DNA of 64,000 nt from CAHJXG01 sp965277495 (GCA_965277495.1 OZ255824.1:3720001-3784000), one strand, 5' to 3'. Positions 1 through 10,782 are shown, numbered from the stretch's first letter. Numbers and translations are program-made. Notes: a model not told the origin generated them from the sequence alone.

Positions 1-1
1 C

Positions 2-88
2 GAGGGCGCCCGCGCCTTTGAACGCACCGCCTCCCGGCTGGAAGAGATGCAGAGCCGCGAATATCTAGGTCTGCCGCATCTGACGTGA
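2..88 (+). CDS. C-terminal end of an unidentified protein (5' partial)
   Basis: An open frame enters from the left edge and ends at a TGA, giving 28 residues that finish in REYLGLPHLT. Codon use is the same GC-rich style as the rest of the window and the next gene on this strand begins 163 bases later, so it is probably the tail of a real gene lying before mdh. The piece is too short to name a family. Confidence 0.5.
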   Translation, partial: EGARAFERTASRLEEMQSREYLGLPHLT

Positions 89-251
89 TCCCGTCGGCGC
101 AGGTTGTTTATGGGCCGCGCGATTGTCACGCGACTGCCTTGCCGCCTTGCACGGGATGGTCTATCGCACCGGCACTCTCGGGTAGCCGGGCAGCTTGGCT
201 GGTGCTGTTGGGTGGCCGGGGTTTGCACCCATTCCAACCAGGACACCCCCC

Positions 252-1205
252 ATGGCACGCAACAAGATCGCCCTGATCGGCGCCGGAAACATCGGCGGCA
301 CCCTCGCTCACCTCATCGGCCTCAAGGAGCTTGGCGACGTCGCGCTGTTCGACGTGTTCGGCGGCGTCGCGGCCGGCAAGGCGCTCGACATCATGCAATC
401 GGGGCCGGTCGACGGCTTCGACAGCCATATGGCGGGCGGCAGCGACTACGCCGGGATCGCCGGGTCCGACGTGGTGATCGTGACCGCCGGGTTCCCGCGC
501 ACCCCCGGCATGAGCCGCGACGACCTGGTGGCCAAGAACGCCGGCGTCATCGCCACCGTCGCCGACGGGATCAAGACCTATTGCCCCGGCGCATTCGTCC
601 TCGTCATCACCAACCCGCTCGACGCCATGGTCTGGGTCATGCAGCAGAAGTCCGGCCTGCCGCCGAACATGGTGGTCGGCATGGCCGGCGTGCTCGACAG
701 CAGCCGCTTCCGCCTGTTCCTGGCGCACGAGTTCAACGTGTCGGTCGAGGACGTGACCGCCTTCGTGCTCGGCGGCCACGGCGACACGATGGTGCCGCTG
801 GTGCGCTACAGCACCGTCGCCGGCATCCCGGTGCCCGACCTTATTAAAATGGGCTGGACGACGCAGGAAAAGATCGACGCGATCGTCAAGCGCACCGCGA
901 ATGGCGGCGGCGAGATCGTCAAGCTTTTGGAAAAGGGGAGCGCGTTCTACGCCCCGGCAGCGAGCGCCATCGCCATGGCCGAGAGCTTTCTGCGCGACAA
1001 GAAGCGGGTGCTGCCCGCAGCGGCGCATCTGTCGGGCCAGTATGGCGTGAAGGACCTGTATGTCGGCGTCCCCGTCGTCATCGGCGCCGGCGGCGTGGAG
1101 CGCGTGGTCGAGATCGCGCTCGATGCCGACGAGCAGGCGGCATTCGACAAAAGCTGCGCTTCGGTGCAGGAATTGATCGACGCCAGCCGCAAGCTCGTGG
1201 GCTGA
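252..1205 (+). CDS. mdh: Malate dehydrogenase (NAD-dependent)
   Basis: Oxidises malate to oxaloacetate with NAD+ in the TCA cycle (cytoplasm). The 317-residue protein is the LDH-like MDH type common in alphaproteobacteria. Visible features are the N-terminal dinucleotide-binding loop GAGNIGG (residues 10-16), substrate-binding arginines R83, R89 and R152, and the catalytic histidine H176 in GGHGDTMVPL. The start is the ATG giving MARNKIALIG; an upstream in-frame ATG at 195 would add 19 residues not found in the family. It is followed after 120 bases by sucA; in many relatives sucC and sucD lie between them, but not here. Confidence 0.97.
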   Translation: MARNKIALIGAGNIGGTLAHLIGLKELGDVALFDVFGGVAAGKALDIMQSGPVDGFDSHMAGGSDYAGIAGSDVVIVTAGFPRTPGMSRDDLVAKNAGVIATVADGIKTYCPGAFVLVITNPLDAMVWVMQQKSGLPPNMVVGMAGVLDSSRFRLFLAHEFNVSVEDVTAFVLGGHGDTMVPLVRYSTVAGIPVPDLIKMGWTTQEKIDAIVKRTANGGGEIVKLLEKGSAFYAPAASAIAMAESFLRDKKRVLPAAAHLSGQYGVKDLYVGVPVVIGAGGVERVVEIALDADEQAAFDKSCASVQELIDASRKLVG

Positions 1206-1325
1206 ACGCCACTTTCTCCATGCACTCCGGACAATCCAGCCCGCGTTTCACGATTGATTAACCGTGCCCATCTATAGGGAGGCCGGTCGCGTCATGCCCG
1301 CGCCTGAGATTTTAAGGATATATCG

Positions 1326-4211
1326 ATGCCCGGCGTAGATATGCTCGCCCAAGCCTTCAACGGCGCCAATGCCGCGTTCATCGCCGACCTGTATGCCAGG
1401 TGGGCCGTGAATCCGGCGAGCGTCGACGAAAGCTTCGCCGAGCTGTTCGGGGCGTTGAACGACGAAGCCCGCGGCGTGCTGATGGACGCGAGCGGCGCAT
1501 CCTGGGCGCCGCGGCATTTCGACGTCACCGAGCCTGAGCCGGCCAAGCCCGCCGGACGCGCCGCCAAGTCCGCCGCGCCGGTTACGCAGGGGGCATCGCC
1601 CGAACAGGTGCGCGCGGCGGCGCTCGACAGCCTGCGCGCCTTGATGCTCATCCGCGCCTACCGCGTGCGCGGCCACTTGGAAGCGACGCTCGACCCGCTG
1701 GGCCTGCAGTTGCCGAAGCAGCACGCCGAACTTGACCCGGCGAGCTATGGCTTCGGTCCCGGCGACATGGACCGGCCCATCTTCATCGATATGGTGCTCG
1801 GGCGCGAGACCGCCACGATGCGCGAGATCGTGGAGATCGTCCGCGCCAGCTATTGCGGGCCGATCGGCGTCGAGTTCATGCACATCCAGGACCCCGGCCA
1901 GAAGGCCTGGATACAGCGCCGCATCGAGGACGCGCCCTGGACCAAGGGCTTCGATCCCGTCACCAAGCGCACCATCCTGTCGCAATTGACCGAGGCCGAG
2001 GGCTTCGAGGCGTTCTGCCAAAAACGCTACGTCGGCACCAAGCGCTTCGGGCTGGAGGGCGGTGAGGTCACGATCCCGGCGCTGCACGCCATCATCGACG
2101 TGGCGGCCCACGCCGGGGTCAGCGAGATCGCAATCGGCATGCCGCATCGCGGGCGGCTCAACACCCTGGTCAACATCGTCCGCAAGCCGTTCACCGCCAT
2201 TTTCAGCGAGTTCGGCGGCAACAGCGCGCAGCCGGACGACGTGCAGGGTTCCGGCGACGTCAAATACCATCTGGGCACCAGCACGGACGTCGATGTCGCC
2301 GGTCACAGCGTGCACATCTCATTGCAGCCGAACCCGTCGCACCTGGAGGCCGTCGATCCCGTCGTCATCGGCAAGGTGCGCGCCCGGCAGGACATGGCGG
2401 GCGACACCAAGGCCCGGCGCAGCGTCATGGGCATCCTGATGCACGGCGACGCCGCCTTCGCCGGCCAGGGCCTGGTGTATGAGACATTGGCAATGAGCCA
2501 GTTGATCGGCTACCGCACCGGCGGCACCGTGCACCTGATCGTCAACAACCAGATCGGCTTCACCACCGTTCCCGCCCACGCCTATTCCGGCCTATATTGC
2601 ACCGACGTCGCCAAGGCGGTGCAGTGCCCGATCTTGCACGTGAACGGCGACGAACCCGAGGCGGTGATCTTCTGCGCCCGCCTTGCCGCCGAGTTCCGCC
2701 AGGAGTTCGCCACCGATTTCGTGCTCGACATCGTCTGCTACCGCCGCCATGGCCATAACGAGACCGACGAGCCCGCCTTCACGCAGCCGATCATGTATCG
2801 CGCGATCCGGGAGCGTCCGACCACCCGCACGCTGTATGCCGAGCGCCTGGCTGCGGAGGGCAGCGTGACGGCCGAGGATTCCAAGGCGATATGGGACGAC
2901 TTCCAGGACACGCTGGAGGACGCCTTCAACGCGGCGCAGGCCTACAAGCCGAACAAGGCGGATTGGCTGGAGGGTCACTGGGCCGGGCTGTCGCGGTCCG
3001 ACCAGCAGGACGAGCGGATCGAAGGGACGACGGAGCTGTCGTCCGGGCAGCTCGCCCATATCGGCCGCGCGCTCTACACGGCACCAGGCAACTTCGACCT
3101 CAATCCTAAGATTGCCCGGCAGCTCGAGGCCAAGCGCGCCATGTTCGAGAGCGGCAATGGGATCGATTGGGCGACCGGCGAGGCGCTCGCGTTCGGCGGG
3201 CTGCTGATCGAGGGCAGCCGGGTGCGGCTTTCGGGTGAGGACTGCCAGCGCGGCACCTTCAGCCAGCGGCACGCGGTGCTGACCGACCAGTCCAACCAGA
3301 ACGAGTACGTGCCGCTCAACAACATCCAGCCCGACCAGGCGAAGATCGAGATCTACAACTCGCTGCTGTCGGAACAGGGCGTGCTGGGTTTCGAATACGG
3401 CTACACCCTGGCCGACCCCAAGGTGCTGGTGCTGTGGGAGGCGCAGTTCGGCGATTTCGCCAATGGTGCCCAGGTGATCATCGACCAGTTCCTTGCAAGC
3501 GGCGAGACCAAGTGGCTGCGCATGAGCGGGCTTACTTTGCTGTTGCCGCATGGCTACGAGGGGCAGGGGCCGGAGCACAGTTCCGCCCGGCTCGAGCGCT
3601 ATCTGCAGCTTTGCGCCGAGCGCAACATGACCGTGTGCAACTTGACGACGCCAGCGAACTACTTCCACGCCTTGCGCCGGCAACTGAAGCGTAACTTCCG
3701 CAAGCCGCTGGTCATCATGACGCCCAAGTCGCTGCTGCGGCACAAGCTCGCGGTGAGCACGCTGGCGGACATGGCCGAGGGCAGCCATTTCAGCTTCGTG
3801 CTCGGCGAGACGGACAGGCTGGCGCCGCCGGATCAGGTCAAGCGCGTCGTCATCTGCTCCGGAAAGGTGTACTACGACCTGCTGGCTGAACGGCGGGAGA
3901 AGGGCGTGCAGGACGTGGCGATCGTGCGCCTGGAGCAGATTTTCCCGTTCCCGGAGCGCACCCTCGGCGGCGTCCTCAGGCCGTATGCAAATGCCGAGGT
4001 GGTGTGGTGCCAGGAGGAGCCGGCGAACATGGGCGCCTGGAGCTTCGTGGACCGGCGGATCGAGACGGTGCTGGTATCCAACGGCGGACGTGCGAGCAGG
4101 CCCACCTACGCTGGCCGGGCCGCCGCCGCGAGCCCGGCGACCGGCCTCGCCAAGGTCCATGCCGCGGAGCAGATGGCATTGGTGCGCGACGCGCTCGGCA
4201 TGAACTCGTAA
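1326..4211 (+). CDS. sucA: 2-oxoglutarate dehydrogenase E1 component
   Basis: Thiamine-diphosphate dependent E1 subunit that decarboxylates 2-oxoglutarate and transfers the succinyl group to the lipoyl arm of SucB. At 961 residues it is the normal length for the OdhA/SucA family. The N-terminal peptide carries the FIADLYARW element that tethers E1 to E2, followed by the IGMPHRGRLN motif near residue 275, the HLGTS and HNPSHLEAVDP-like segments, and a transketolase-type pyrimidine domain in the last third (HSSARLERYLQL). An AAGGA ribosome binding site lies 9 bases before the ATG. sucB starts 14 bases after the stop, so sucA-sucB-lpd read as one operon. Confidence 0.97.
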   Translation: MPGVDMLAQAFNGANAAFIADLYARWAVNPASVDESFAELFGALNDEARGVLMDASGASWAPRHFDVTEPEPAKPAGRAAKSAAPVTQGASPEQVRAAALDSLRALMLIRAYRVRGHLEATLDPLGLQLPKQHAELDPASYGFGPGDMDRPIFIDMVLGRETATMREIVEIVRASYCGPIGVEFMHIQDPGQKAWIQRRIEDAPWTKGFDPVTKRTILSQLTEAEGFEAFCQKRYVGTKRFGLEGGEVTIPALHAIIDVAAHAGVSEIAIGMPHRGRLNTLVNIVRKPFTAIFSEFGGNSAQPDDVQGSGDVKYHLGTSTDVDVAGHSVHISLQPNPSHLEAVDPVVIGKVRARQDMAGDTKARRSVMGILMHGDAAFAGQGLVYETLAMSQLIGYRTGGTVHLIVNNQIGFTTVPAHAYSGLYCTDVAKAVQCPILHVNGDEPEAVIFCARLAAEFRQEFATDFVLDIVCYRRHGHNETDEPAFTQPIMYRAIRERPTTRTLYAERLAAEGSVTAEDSKAIWDDFQDTLEDAFNAAQAYKPNKADWLEGHWAGLSRSDQQDERIEGTTELSSGQLAHIGRALYTAPGNFDLNPKIARQLEAKRAMFESGNGIDWATGEALAFGGLLIEGSRVRLSGEDCQRGTFSQRHAVLTDQSNQNEYVPLNNIQPDQAKIEIYNSLLSEQGVLGFEYGYTLADPKVLVLWEAQFGDFANGAQVIIDQFLASGETKWLRMSGLTLLLPHGYEGQGPEHSSARLERYLQLCAERNMTVCNLTTPANYFHALRRQLKRNFRKPLVIMTPKSLLRHKLAVSTLADMAEGSHFSFVLGETDRLAPPDQVKRVVICSGKVYYDLLAERREKGVQDVAIVRLEQIFPFPERTLGGVLRPYANAEVVWCQEEPANMGAWSFVDRRIETVLVSNGGRASRPTYAGRAAAASPATGLAKVHAAEQMALVRDALGMNS

Positions 4212-4225
4212 GGACAGCAAAATAG

Positions 4226-5512
4226 ATGGCTACCGAGATCAAGGTCCCGACCCTGGGCGAGAGCGTCACCACCGCCACGGTGGCGCGCTGGCTGAAAAAG
4301 GCCGGGGAGAACGTCGCCGCGGACGAGCCGTTGGTGGAACTCGAGACCGACAAGGTGACCGTCGAGGTCAATGCGCCCGGCAACGGCACGCTCGGCGCCA
4401 TCTCGGCCGAGGAGGGCGCGGAGGTCGAGGTCGGCTCCATACTGGCAATGCTGGAGGCTGCCGGCGCCGCGCCGAAGCCCGCCGCTGCGGCGCCGGCCCC
4501 CACTGCCACCGCGTCGTCCACCGCCGCCAATCCCAGCCCCGGCGTGAACCCGCCGCCGCGCGCGCTTGGCCCGGTGTCGCGTCCGGCCGCGCCGCCGGCC
4601 GCCGCCGCCGTGCCCACTGCGCCGCAGCCAGCGCCCGCGCACTCTCCGATGCCGTCTGCCGCCAAGTTGATGGAGGAAAACGACTTGGCTCCGGCGGCCA
4701 TGGACGGCACCGGGAAGGATGGACGCATCACCAAGGGCGACGTGCTGCAGTTCCTCGCGCGGCCCGCCGCGGCGCCCGCCGCCGCGGCGAAGCAGCCCCG
4801 CACCGCCGAGGCCGGCGAGGAACGGGTCAAGATGACCCGGCTGCGCAAGACCATCGCCCAGCGGCTCAAGGACGCGCAAAACAACGCCGCCATGCTCACC
4901 ACCTTCAACGAGGTGGACATGACGGCGGCGATGGCGATGCGGTCCGAGTACCGGGATGCTTTTGAAAAACGCAACAACGGCGTGCGGCTGGGCTTCATGT
5001 CGTTCTTCGTCCGCGCCTGCGTCGCCGCGCTAAAGGAGTTCCCGGCGGTCAATGCCGAGATCGACGGCGACGAGATCGTCTATAAGAACTTCGTCCACAT
5101 GGGCATCGCGGTTGGCGGCCCGAACGGCCTGGTGGTGCCGGTGCTGCGGGATGCGGACCGGCTGGGCTTCGCGGGGGTCGAGAAGGGCATCACCGATTTC
5201 GGCCGCCGGGCGCGGGACGGCGCGTTGAAACTGGACGAACTGTCGGGCGGCACCTTCACCATCACCAACGGCGGCGTCTATGGCAGCCTGATGAGCACGC
5301 CCATCCTGAACGCGCCGCAATCCGGCATCCTCGGCATGCACAAGATCCAGGAGCGTCCGATGGCGGTCGGCGGCAAGGTCGAAATCCGCCCGATGATGTA
5401 TCTGGCGCTGTCATACGACCACCGTATCGTGGACGGCAAGGAAGCGGTGTCGTTCCTGGTCCGCGTCAAGGAAGGCGTGGAGGATCCGCGCCGCATGCTG
5501 CTGGACCTATGA
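4226..5512 (+). CDS. sucB: 2-oxoglutarate dehydrogenase E2, dihydrolipoyl succinyltransferase
   Basis: Core E2 subunit that passes the succinyl group from lipoyllysine to CoA. Domain order in the 428 residues: lipoyl domain (1-77) with the lipoylated lysine K43 in ETDKVTVEV; a long Ala/Pro linker (about 85-135); the E3/E1 peripheral-binding domain (about 138-175, MPSAAKLMEENDL); and the C-terminal acyltransferase with the catalytic SYDHRIVDG motif near residue 400. An AAGGACAG ribosome binding site overlaps the sucA stop. One lipoyl domain and EVNAP after the lysine favour the succinyltransferase over pyruvate E2. Confidence 0.97.
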   Translation: MATEIKVPTLGESVTTATVARWLKKAGENVAADEPLVELETDKVTVEVNAPGNGTLGAISAEEGAEVEVGSILAMLEAAGAAPKPAAAAPAPTATASSTAANPSPGVNPPPRALGPVSRPAAPPAAAAVPTAPQPAPAHSPMPSAAKLMEENDLAPAAMDGTGKDGRITKGDVLQFLARPAAAPAAAAKQPRTAEAGEERVKMTRLRKTIAQRLKDAQNNAAMLTTFNEVDMTAAMAMRSEYRDAFEKRNNGVRLGFMSFFVRACVAALKEFPAVNAEIDGDEIVYKNFVHMGIAVGGPNGLVVPVLRDADRLGFAGVEKGITDFGRRARDGALKLDELSGGTFTITNGGVYGSLMSTPILNAPQSGILGMHKIQERPMAVGGKVEIRPMMYLALSYDHRIVDGKEAVSFLVRVKEGVEDPRRMLLDL

Positions 5513-5554
5513 CGGCGCACCGCCATATCAGCGGCCTGAGCTTAGGGACTGAAC

Positions 5555-6946
<1,392 letters not shown>

Positions 6947-6955
6947 GGTTTTGGC

Positions 6956-7438
6956 ATGACGATCGAGGCGCCCCATGACCACGCCTACGTCGTCACCGTA
7001 ACCTGGACCGGCAATCGCGGCACCGGCACCTCCGGCTATCGCGCCTACGCCCGGGCGCATGAGGTGACGGTGCCGGGCAAGCCGCCGGTGCCGTGCTCCT
7101 CCGACCCGGCGTTCCAGGGCGACCGGACCCGCTACAATCCGGAAGAAATGCTGGTCGCCTCGCTCTCGTCCTGCCACATGCTGTGGTATCTGCATCTATG
7201 TTCGGCCGAGGGCATCGTCGTGCAGGCGTATGAGGACATCGCCGAGGGGATCATGGCCGAACGCCCGGACGGCGGCGGCGCGTTCACTGAGGTTGTGCTC
7301 GCGCCGGAGATCACCCTCGCCCCCGGCGCCAACCTCGACCGCGCCCGCGCGCTGCATGCGGAGGCGCATCGGAAATGCTTCATCGCCAACTCGGTCAACT
7401 TCCCCGTGCTGCATGAGCCGGTGTTTCGTGCCGGTTAG
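6956..7438 (+). CDS. OsmC/Ohr family peroxiredoxin-like protein
   Basis: 160-residue protein of the OsmC superfamily, cytoplasmic thiol-dependent hydroperoxide reductases. The two expected cysteines are visible: one in ASLSSCHMLWYL (about residue 73) and one in AHRKCFIANSV (about residue 140). The N-terminal half holds the VTWTGNRGTGTSGY strand region typical of the YhfA/OsmC-like branch rather than of true Ohr. It starts 9 bases after lpd and probably is cotranscribed. The exact substrate is not known. Confidence 0.88.
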   Translation: MTIEAPHDHAYVVTVTWTGNRGTGTSGYRAYARAHEVTVPGKPPVPCSSDPAFQGDRTRYNPEEMLVASLSSCHMLWYLHLCSAEGIVVQAYEDIAEGIMAERPDGGGAFTEVVLAPEITLAPGANLDRARALHAEAHRKCFIANSVNFPVLHEPVFRAG

Positions 7439-7456
7439 GGCTTGGATGGCCGGGGC

Positions 7457-8416
7457 ATGCTCGCGCTGACGATGGGCGATCCCGCCGGCATTGGCGGGGA
7501 GTTGACCGTGCAGGCCTGGCAGGCGCTGCGCGGGAACGGCCCGGCCTTCACCGCCATCGACGACCCCGCGCGCCTGCGCGGCATCCCGGTGCGTGCCGTG
7601 CGCAGCCTTGCCGAAGCCGCCGCAGTTTTCGCCGAAGCGCTGCCGGTGCTGCCGATCGAGCTTGCAGCCGCTGCGGTGCCCGGCCATCCCGACAGCCGCA
7701 ACGCCGCCGCCGTCATCGCCAGCATCGAGCGCGCCGTGCGGCTCGCGAAGGCGCATGAGGCCACGGGCGTCGTCACCAACCCGATCAGCAAAGCCGTGCT
7801 CTATGCCGCCGGCTTCCCGCACCCCGGCCATACCGAGTTCCTGGCGGCGCTGACCGGATGCGCGCATCCGGTGATGATGCTGGCCAATCACTTCCTGCGC
7901 GTGGTTCCCGTGACGATCCATGTCGGCCTGCGGGCGGCTTTGGACAGCCTAACGGCCGAGGCGATCGTCGTCACGTCGCGGATCACGGCGGCGGCGCTGC
8001 GCACGCAGTTCGGCATCGCTGCGCCGCGGTTAGCGATGGCCGGGCTGAACCCCCATGCCGGCGAAGGCGGCGCCATGGGGGACGAGGAAGCGCGGCTGAT
8101 CTTGCCCGCCATCGCAGTGCTCCGGGCCGAGGGCATCGACGTCACCGGCCCGCACCCGCCGGACACCCTGTTCACCCCGACCGCTCGCGGGGGCTACGAC
8201 GCGGCGATCTGCATGTATCACGACCAGGCGCTGATCCCGCTGAAAACGCTCGACATGGCCAGCGGCGTCAACATCACGCTGGGCCTGCCGATCATCCGCA
8301 CGTCGCCGGACCATGGGACGGCATTCGACATCGCGGGCCAGGGCCGCGCCGACCCGGCCAGCCTGATCGCTGCATTGCGGCTCGCGGCAACCCTCGCAGA
8401 AAGGCGCCGAGCATGA
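7457..8416 (+). CDS. pdxA: 4-hydroxythreonine-4-phosphate dehydrogenase
   Basis: Oxidises 4-phospho-hydroxy-L-threonine with NAD+; the product decarboxylates to 3-amino-1-hydroxyacetone phosphate, the substrate of PdxJ. The start chosen is the ATG giving MLALTMGDPAGIG, which matches the family N-terminus; a TTG at 7442 would add five residues and sits too close to the osmC stop. The metal-site histidines are visible in TGHTEFLA, NPHAGEGG and the YHDQALIP segment. At 319 residues it is a little short of the usual 330. Its stop overlaps the pdxJ start (ATGA). Confidence 0.95.
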   Translation: MLALTMGDPAGIGGELTVQAWQALRGNGPAFTAIDDPARLRGIPVRAVRSLAEAAAVFAEALPVLPIELAAAAVPGHPDSRNAAAVIASIERAVRLAKAHEATGVVTNPISKAVLYAAGFPHPGHTEFLAALTGCAHPVMMLANHFLRVVPVTIHVGLRAALDSLTAEAIVVTSRITAAALRTQFGIAAPRLAMAGLNPHAGEGGAMGDEEARLILPAIAVLRAEGIDVTGPHPPDTLFTPTARGGYDAAICMYHDQALIPLKTLDMASGVNITLGLPIIRTSPDHGTAFDIAGQGRADPASLIAALRLAATLAERRRA

Positions 8417-9123
8417 GCAATCCCCGGCTTGGCGTAAACGTCGACCACGTCGCGACCATACGCAACGCACGCGGCGGCCCGCATCCGGACCCGTTCGCCG
8501 CCGCGCTGGTGGCGGTTGGCGCCGGCGCCGACGGGATCACGGCCCATCTGCGGGAGGACAGGCGCCATATCCGCGACAGCGACCTGGAACGGATCGCGGC
8601 TGCCTCTGAGATCCGGCTGAATTTCGAGATGGCCGCGACGGACGAGATGGTCGGCATCGCCTTGCGGCTGCGCCCGGCCGCGTGCTGCCTGGTGCCGGAG
8701 CGCCGGGCGGAGGTCACGACCGAGGGCGGTTTGGACGCGGCTGGGCAGGCGGCCACGCTCGGCCCGCGCATCCGCGCCCTGCGCGACGCCGGCATCCGCG
8801 TGTCGCTGTTCCTCGACCCTGACACGGTGCAACTGCGTGCGGCGCAGGCCATGGGCGCCCACGTCGTCGAACTGCACACCGGCGCCTATGCCGAAGGCCG
8901 CGCTGGCGAGCTGGAACGGTTGGCGGCGGCGGCGGCGCTGCTGGCGGAAATCGGGCTGGAGTGCCATGCCGGGCACGGGCTGACCTATGCGAACGTGCGT
9001 CCGATTGCAGCCTTGCCGCAGGTCGAGGAACTGAACATCGGCCATTTCCTGATCGGGCAGGCGATCATGGACGGCCTGGCCAACGTCGTCGCCACGATGC
9101 AGGCGCTGATCGCACGGGATTGA
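8413..9123 (+). CDS. pdxJ: Pyridoxine 5'-phosphate synthase
   Basis: Condenses 1-deoxyxylulose 5-phosphate with the PdxA product to form pyridoxine 5'-phosphate, the last ring-closing step of the DXP-dependent vitamin B6 pathway. The 236-residue TIM barrel begins with the family signature LGVNVDHVATIRNAR and carries the GADGITAHLREDRRHI loop, LFLDPD, and the terminal NIGHFLIGQA phosphate-binding segment. The ATG lies inside the pdxA stop (ATGA), so the two consecutive enzymes are translationally coupled. Confidence 0.97.
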   Translation: MSNPRLGVNVDHVATIRNARGGPHPDPFAAALVAVGAGADGITAHLREDRRHIRDSDLERIAAASEIRLNFEMAATDEMVGIALRLRPAACCLVPERRAEVTTEGGLDAAGQAATLGPRIRALRDAGIRVSLFLDPDTVQLRAAQAMGAHVVELHTGAYAEGRAGELERLAAAAALLAEIGLECHAGHGLTYANVRPIAALPQVEELNIGHFLIGQAIMDGLANVVATMQALIARD

Positions 9124-9130
9124 GTTCCGT

Positions 9131-10054
9131 TCAGTCCTGCGCGCGAGGATGGGTGCGGCGCCAGATGGCCTGAAGCTGCACCGGGTCGACGCTGGTATAG
9201 CGTTGGGTGGTCGACAGGCTGGCATGGCCTAGCAATTCCTGGATCGAGCGCAGGTCGGCGCCGCCGGCCAGCAGGTGGGTCGCGAAGCTGTGGCGCAGGG
9301 CATGGGGCGTGGCGTGCGCCGGCAAGCCCGCGAGACCGCGGAAATTCGCCAGCGTCCGCTGCGCCACCCGTGCCGTCAGCCGGCCTCCCTTCACGCCCAC
9401 GAACAGCGGCGAGCCTGGCTGCCGGTCGGGATGCATCCGCAGCCACTCGGCCAACGCTTGCCGCACCGCCGGCAACAAGGGCGCCAGCCGCTGTTTCCCG
9501 CCCTTGCCCTGCACGAGCAGGGTTTCCGCATCGGCTCTGATGCTCCTGACATCGAGCGACAGCGCCTCGTTGATGCGCAACCCGGCGCCATAAAGCAGGG
9601 TGAACAGGGCGACATCGCGGGCCTGGACCAACGCCGTATCGGTCGCCTCGCCAATGTCGGCCGCAATGGCGAGGGCCTGGGGGGACGTCAGGGCACGGGG
9701 AATCGGCGGCCGGGCACGCGGCGTGCCGAGCAGCCCGGGCGCAGGGTTGGCGATGCCACGGTGCCGGGCGAGGTAGCGGAACAGGCTGCGGACCGCCGAC
9801 AGATGCCGCGCCCGCGTCGCGTTTACCGTGCCCAGCCCGGCCTCATGCGCCAGCCAAGCCCGCAAGTCCGCCTGGGTCAGCACCCCGAGGTCGGCAAGCC
9901 ACGGCTCCGCCCCAAGGTGATCCGTCAGGAATGCCAGGAACGCACCGAGGTCGCGGCCATACGCCTCGACGGTGAGCGGCGAAGCCTGCCGCGTCCGCGC
10001 CATCCAGTCGAGGAAGGCGGCGACTGACTCTCCAGCACGCTCCTGCGCCGTCAT
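9131..10054 (-). CDS. xerC: Tyrosine recombinase XerC
   Basis: Site-specific recombinase that acts with XerD at dif to resolve chromosome dimers. The 307 residues show an N-terminal SAM-like core-binding domain (about 5-105) and a C-terminal catalytic domain with the family residues R (GAGLRINEAL), K (QGKGGKQR), HALRHSFATHLL, the GHASLSTTQRYT histidine and the tyrosine nucleophile in TQRYTSVD. The start is the ATG that overlaps the upstream DUF484 stop (ATGA); longer open frame upstream is a high-GC artefact. Placement after a DUF484 gene is the classical xerC context, which argues against a phage integrase. Confidence 0.94.
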   Translation of the reverse strand: MTAQERAGESVAAFLDWMARTRQASPLTVEAYGRDLGAFLAFLTDHLGAEPWLADLGVLTQADLRAWLAHEAGLGTVNATRARHLSAVRSLFRYLARHRGIANPAPGLLGTPRARPPIPRALTSPQALAIAADIGEATDTALVQARDVALFTLLYGAGLRINEALSLDVRSIRADAETLLVQGKGGKQRLAPLLPAVRQALAEWLRMHPDRQPGSPLFVGVKGGRLTARVAQRTLANFRGLAGLPAHATPHALRHSFATHLLAGGADLRSIQELLGHASLSTTQRYTSVDPVQLQAIWRRTHPRAQD

Positions 10055-10782
10055 TCGCGCGCCAGCGCCACCGCGATCGCCTGCCCGAGGAACGCGAGCA
10101 CCGGCGTGGCCGCGCCCGCCAGCGCCCGCCCATCCCGGCATGCCAGCGCCAGCAGGGCAGGGGCGTCTGGCAGCGGCACCCGCACCAACGCCTCCCGCCC
10201 GGCCAATGCCGCCGCCTCGCCGTGCAGCAACGCTGTCGGCACGGCGTCCCGCACCACGGCGCGGCGGCGTCCGAGCGTCGCCGCGACCGTGCCCGGCGGC
10301 ACGGGAACGGCACCTGGGACTGCCGGCGCCGCGCCATGCCCGGCCTCCGCACAAAGCCGCACGCTGTCCAGCCGCAACAGGCCCGGCAGGTCGTGCTGCA
10401 GGCACCACGGCAGGTCCCGCGTGCCCATCATCGCCAGCACCGCATCCTGCACCCGCTCCGCGAAACTCTCGGCCGCGCGGCGCTCGACCGTCGCGTGCGC
10501 CAACGCCGCCGCACCTGCACGGGCGCGGTCAAGCATCGCCGCCATATGGTCGGCCAGCCGTTCCCCATGCACGCGCGCCGGCGGTTCGAGCACGGCATAC
10601 AGCTCAGGATGCGCGGCGAGCCAGCCCGGGTTCGCGCGCAGGAATTCCGCGACGTTGCCGGCTTCCGAATGGGCGGGCTCGCGCTGCCCTGGTTGCATTC
10701 CGGTCGGCGGTGCCTCATCTCGCAATATGTTCACTCTCCGTTCGTCGGGCGGCCAGGGCGGATTAGCATTGCGACAGTCCAT
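10051..10782 (-). CDS. DUF484 family protein (GAF-like)
   Basis: Cytoplasmic protein of unknown function, up to 243 residues. The family core starts around residue 42 with VAEFLRANPGWLAAHPELYAVLEPP, matching the DUF484 N-terminus, and continues into a GAF-like domain. It is cotranscribed with xerC, the usual position for this family in proteobacteria. The start is uncertain: the ATG at 10782 is used here, but an internal GTG or the ATG at residue 29 would also keep the whole conserved region. It diverges from priA with only 42 bases between. Confidence 0.8.
   Translation of the reverse strand: MDCRNANPPWPPDERRVNILRDEAPPTGMQPGQREPAHSEAGNVAEFLRANPGWLAAHPELYAVLEPPARVHGERLADHMAAMLDRARAGAAALAHATVERRAAESFAERVQDAVLAMMGTRDLPWCLQHDLPGLLRLDSVRLCAEAGHGAAPAVPGAVPVPPGTVAATLGRRRAVVRDAVPTALLHGEAAALAGREALVRVPLPDAPALLALACRDGRALAGAATPVLAFLGQAIAVALARE

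Noticed and set aside
1246..1285. Sigma-70 promoter before sucA (TTGATT ... TATAGG)
   Set aside because: Only 13 bases separate the two boxes, too short for a normal promoter.
2592..4220. 542-codon minus-strand frame opposite sucA
   Set aside because: Shadow of a clearly identified gene, composition typical of antisense reading in GC-rich DNA.
9131..10054. Phage or island integrase
   Set aside because: Gene size, sequence and the coupled DUF484 gene are those of chromosomal XerC; no prophage genes or attachment repeats are near.
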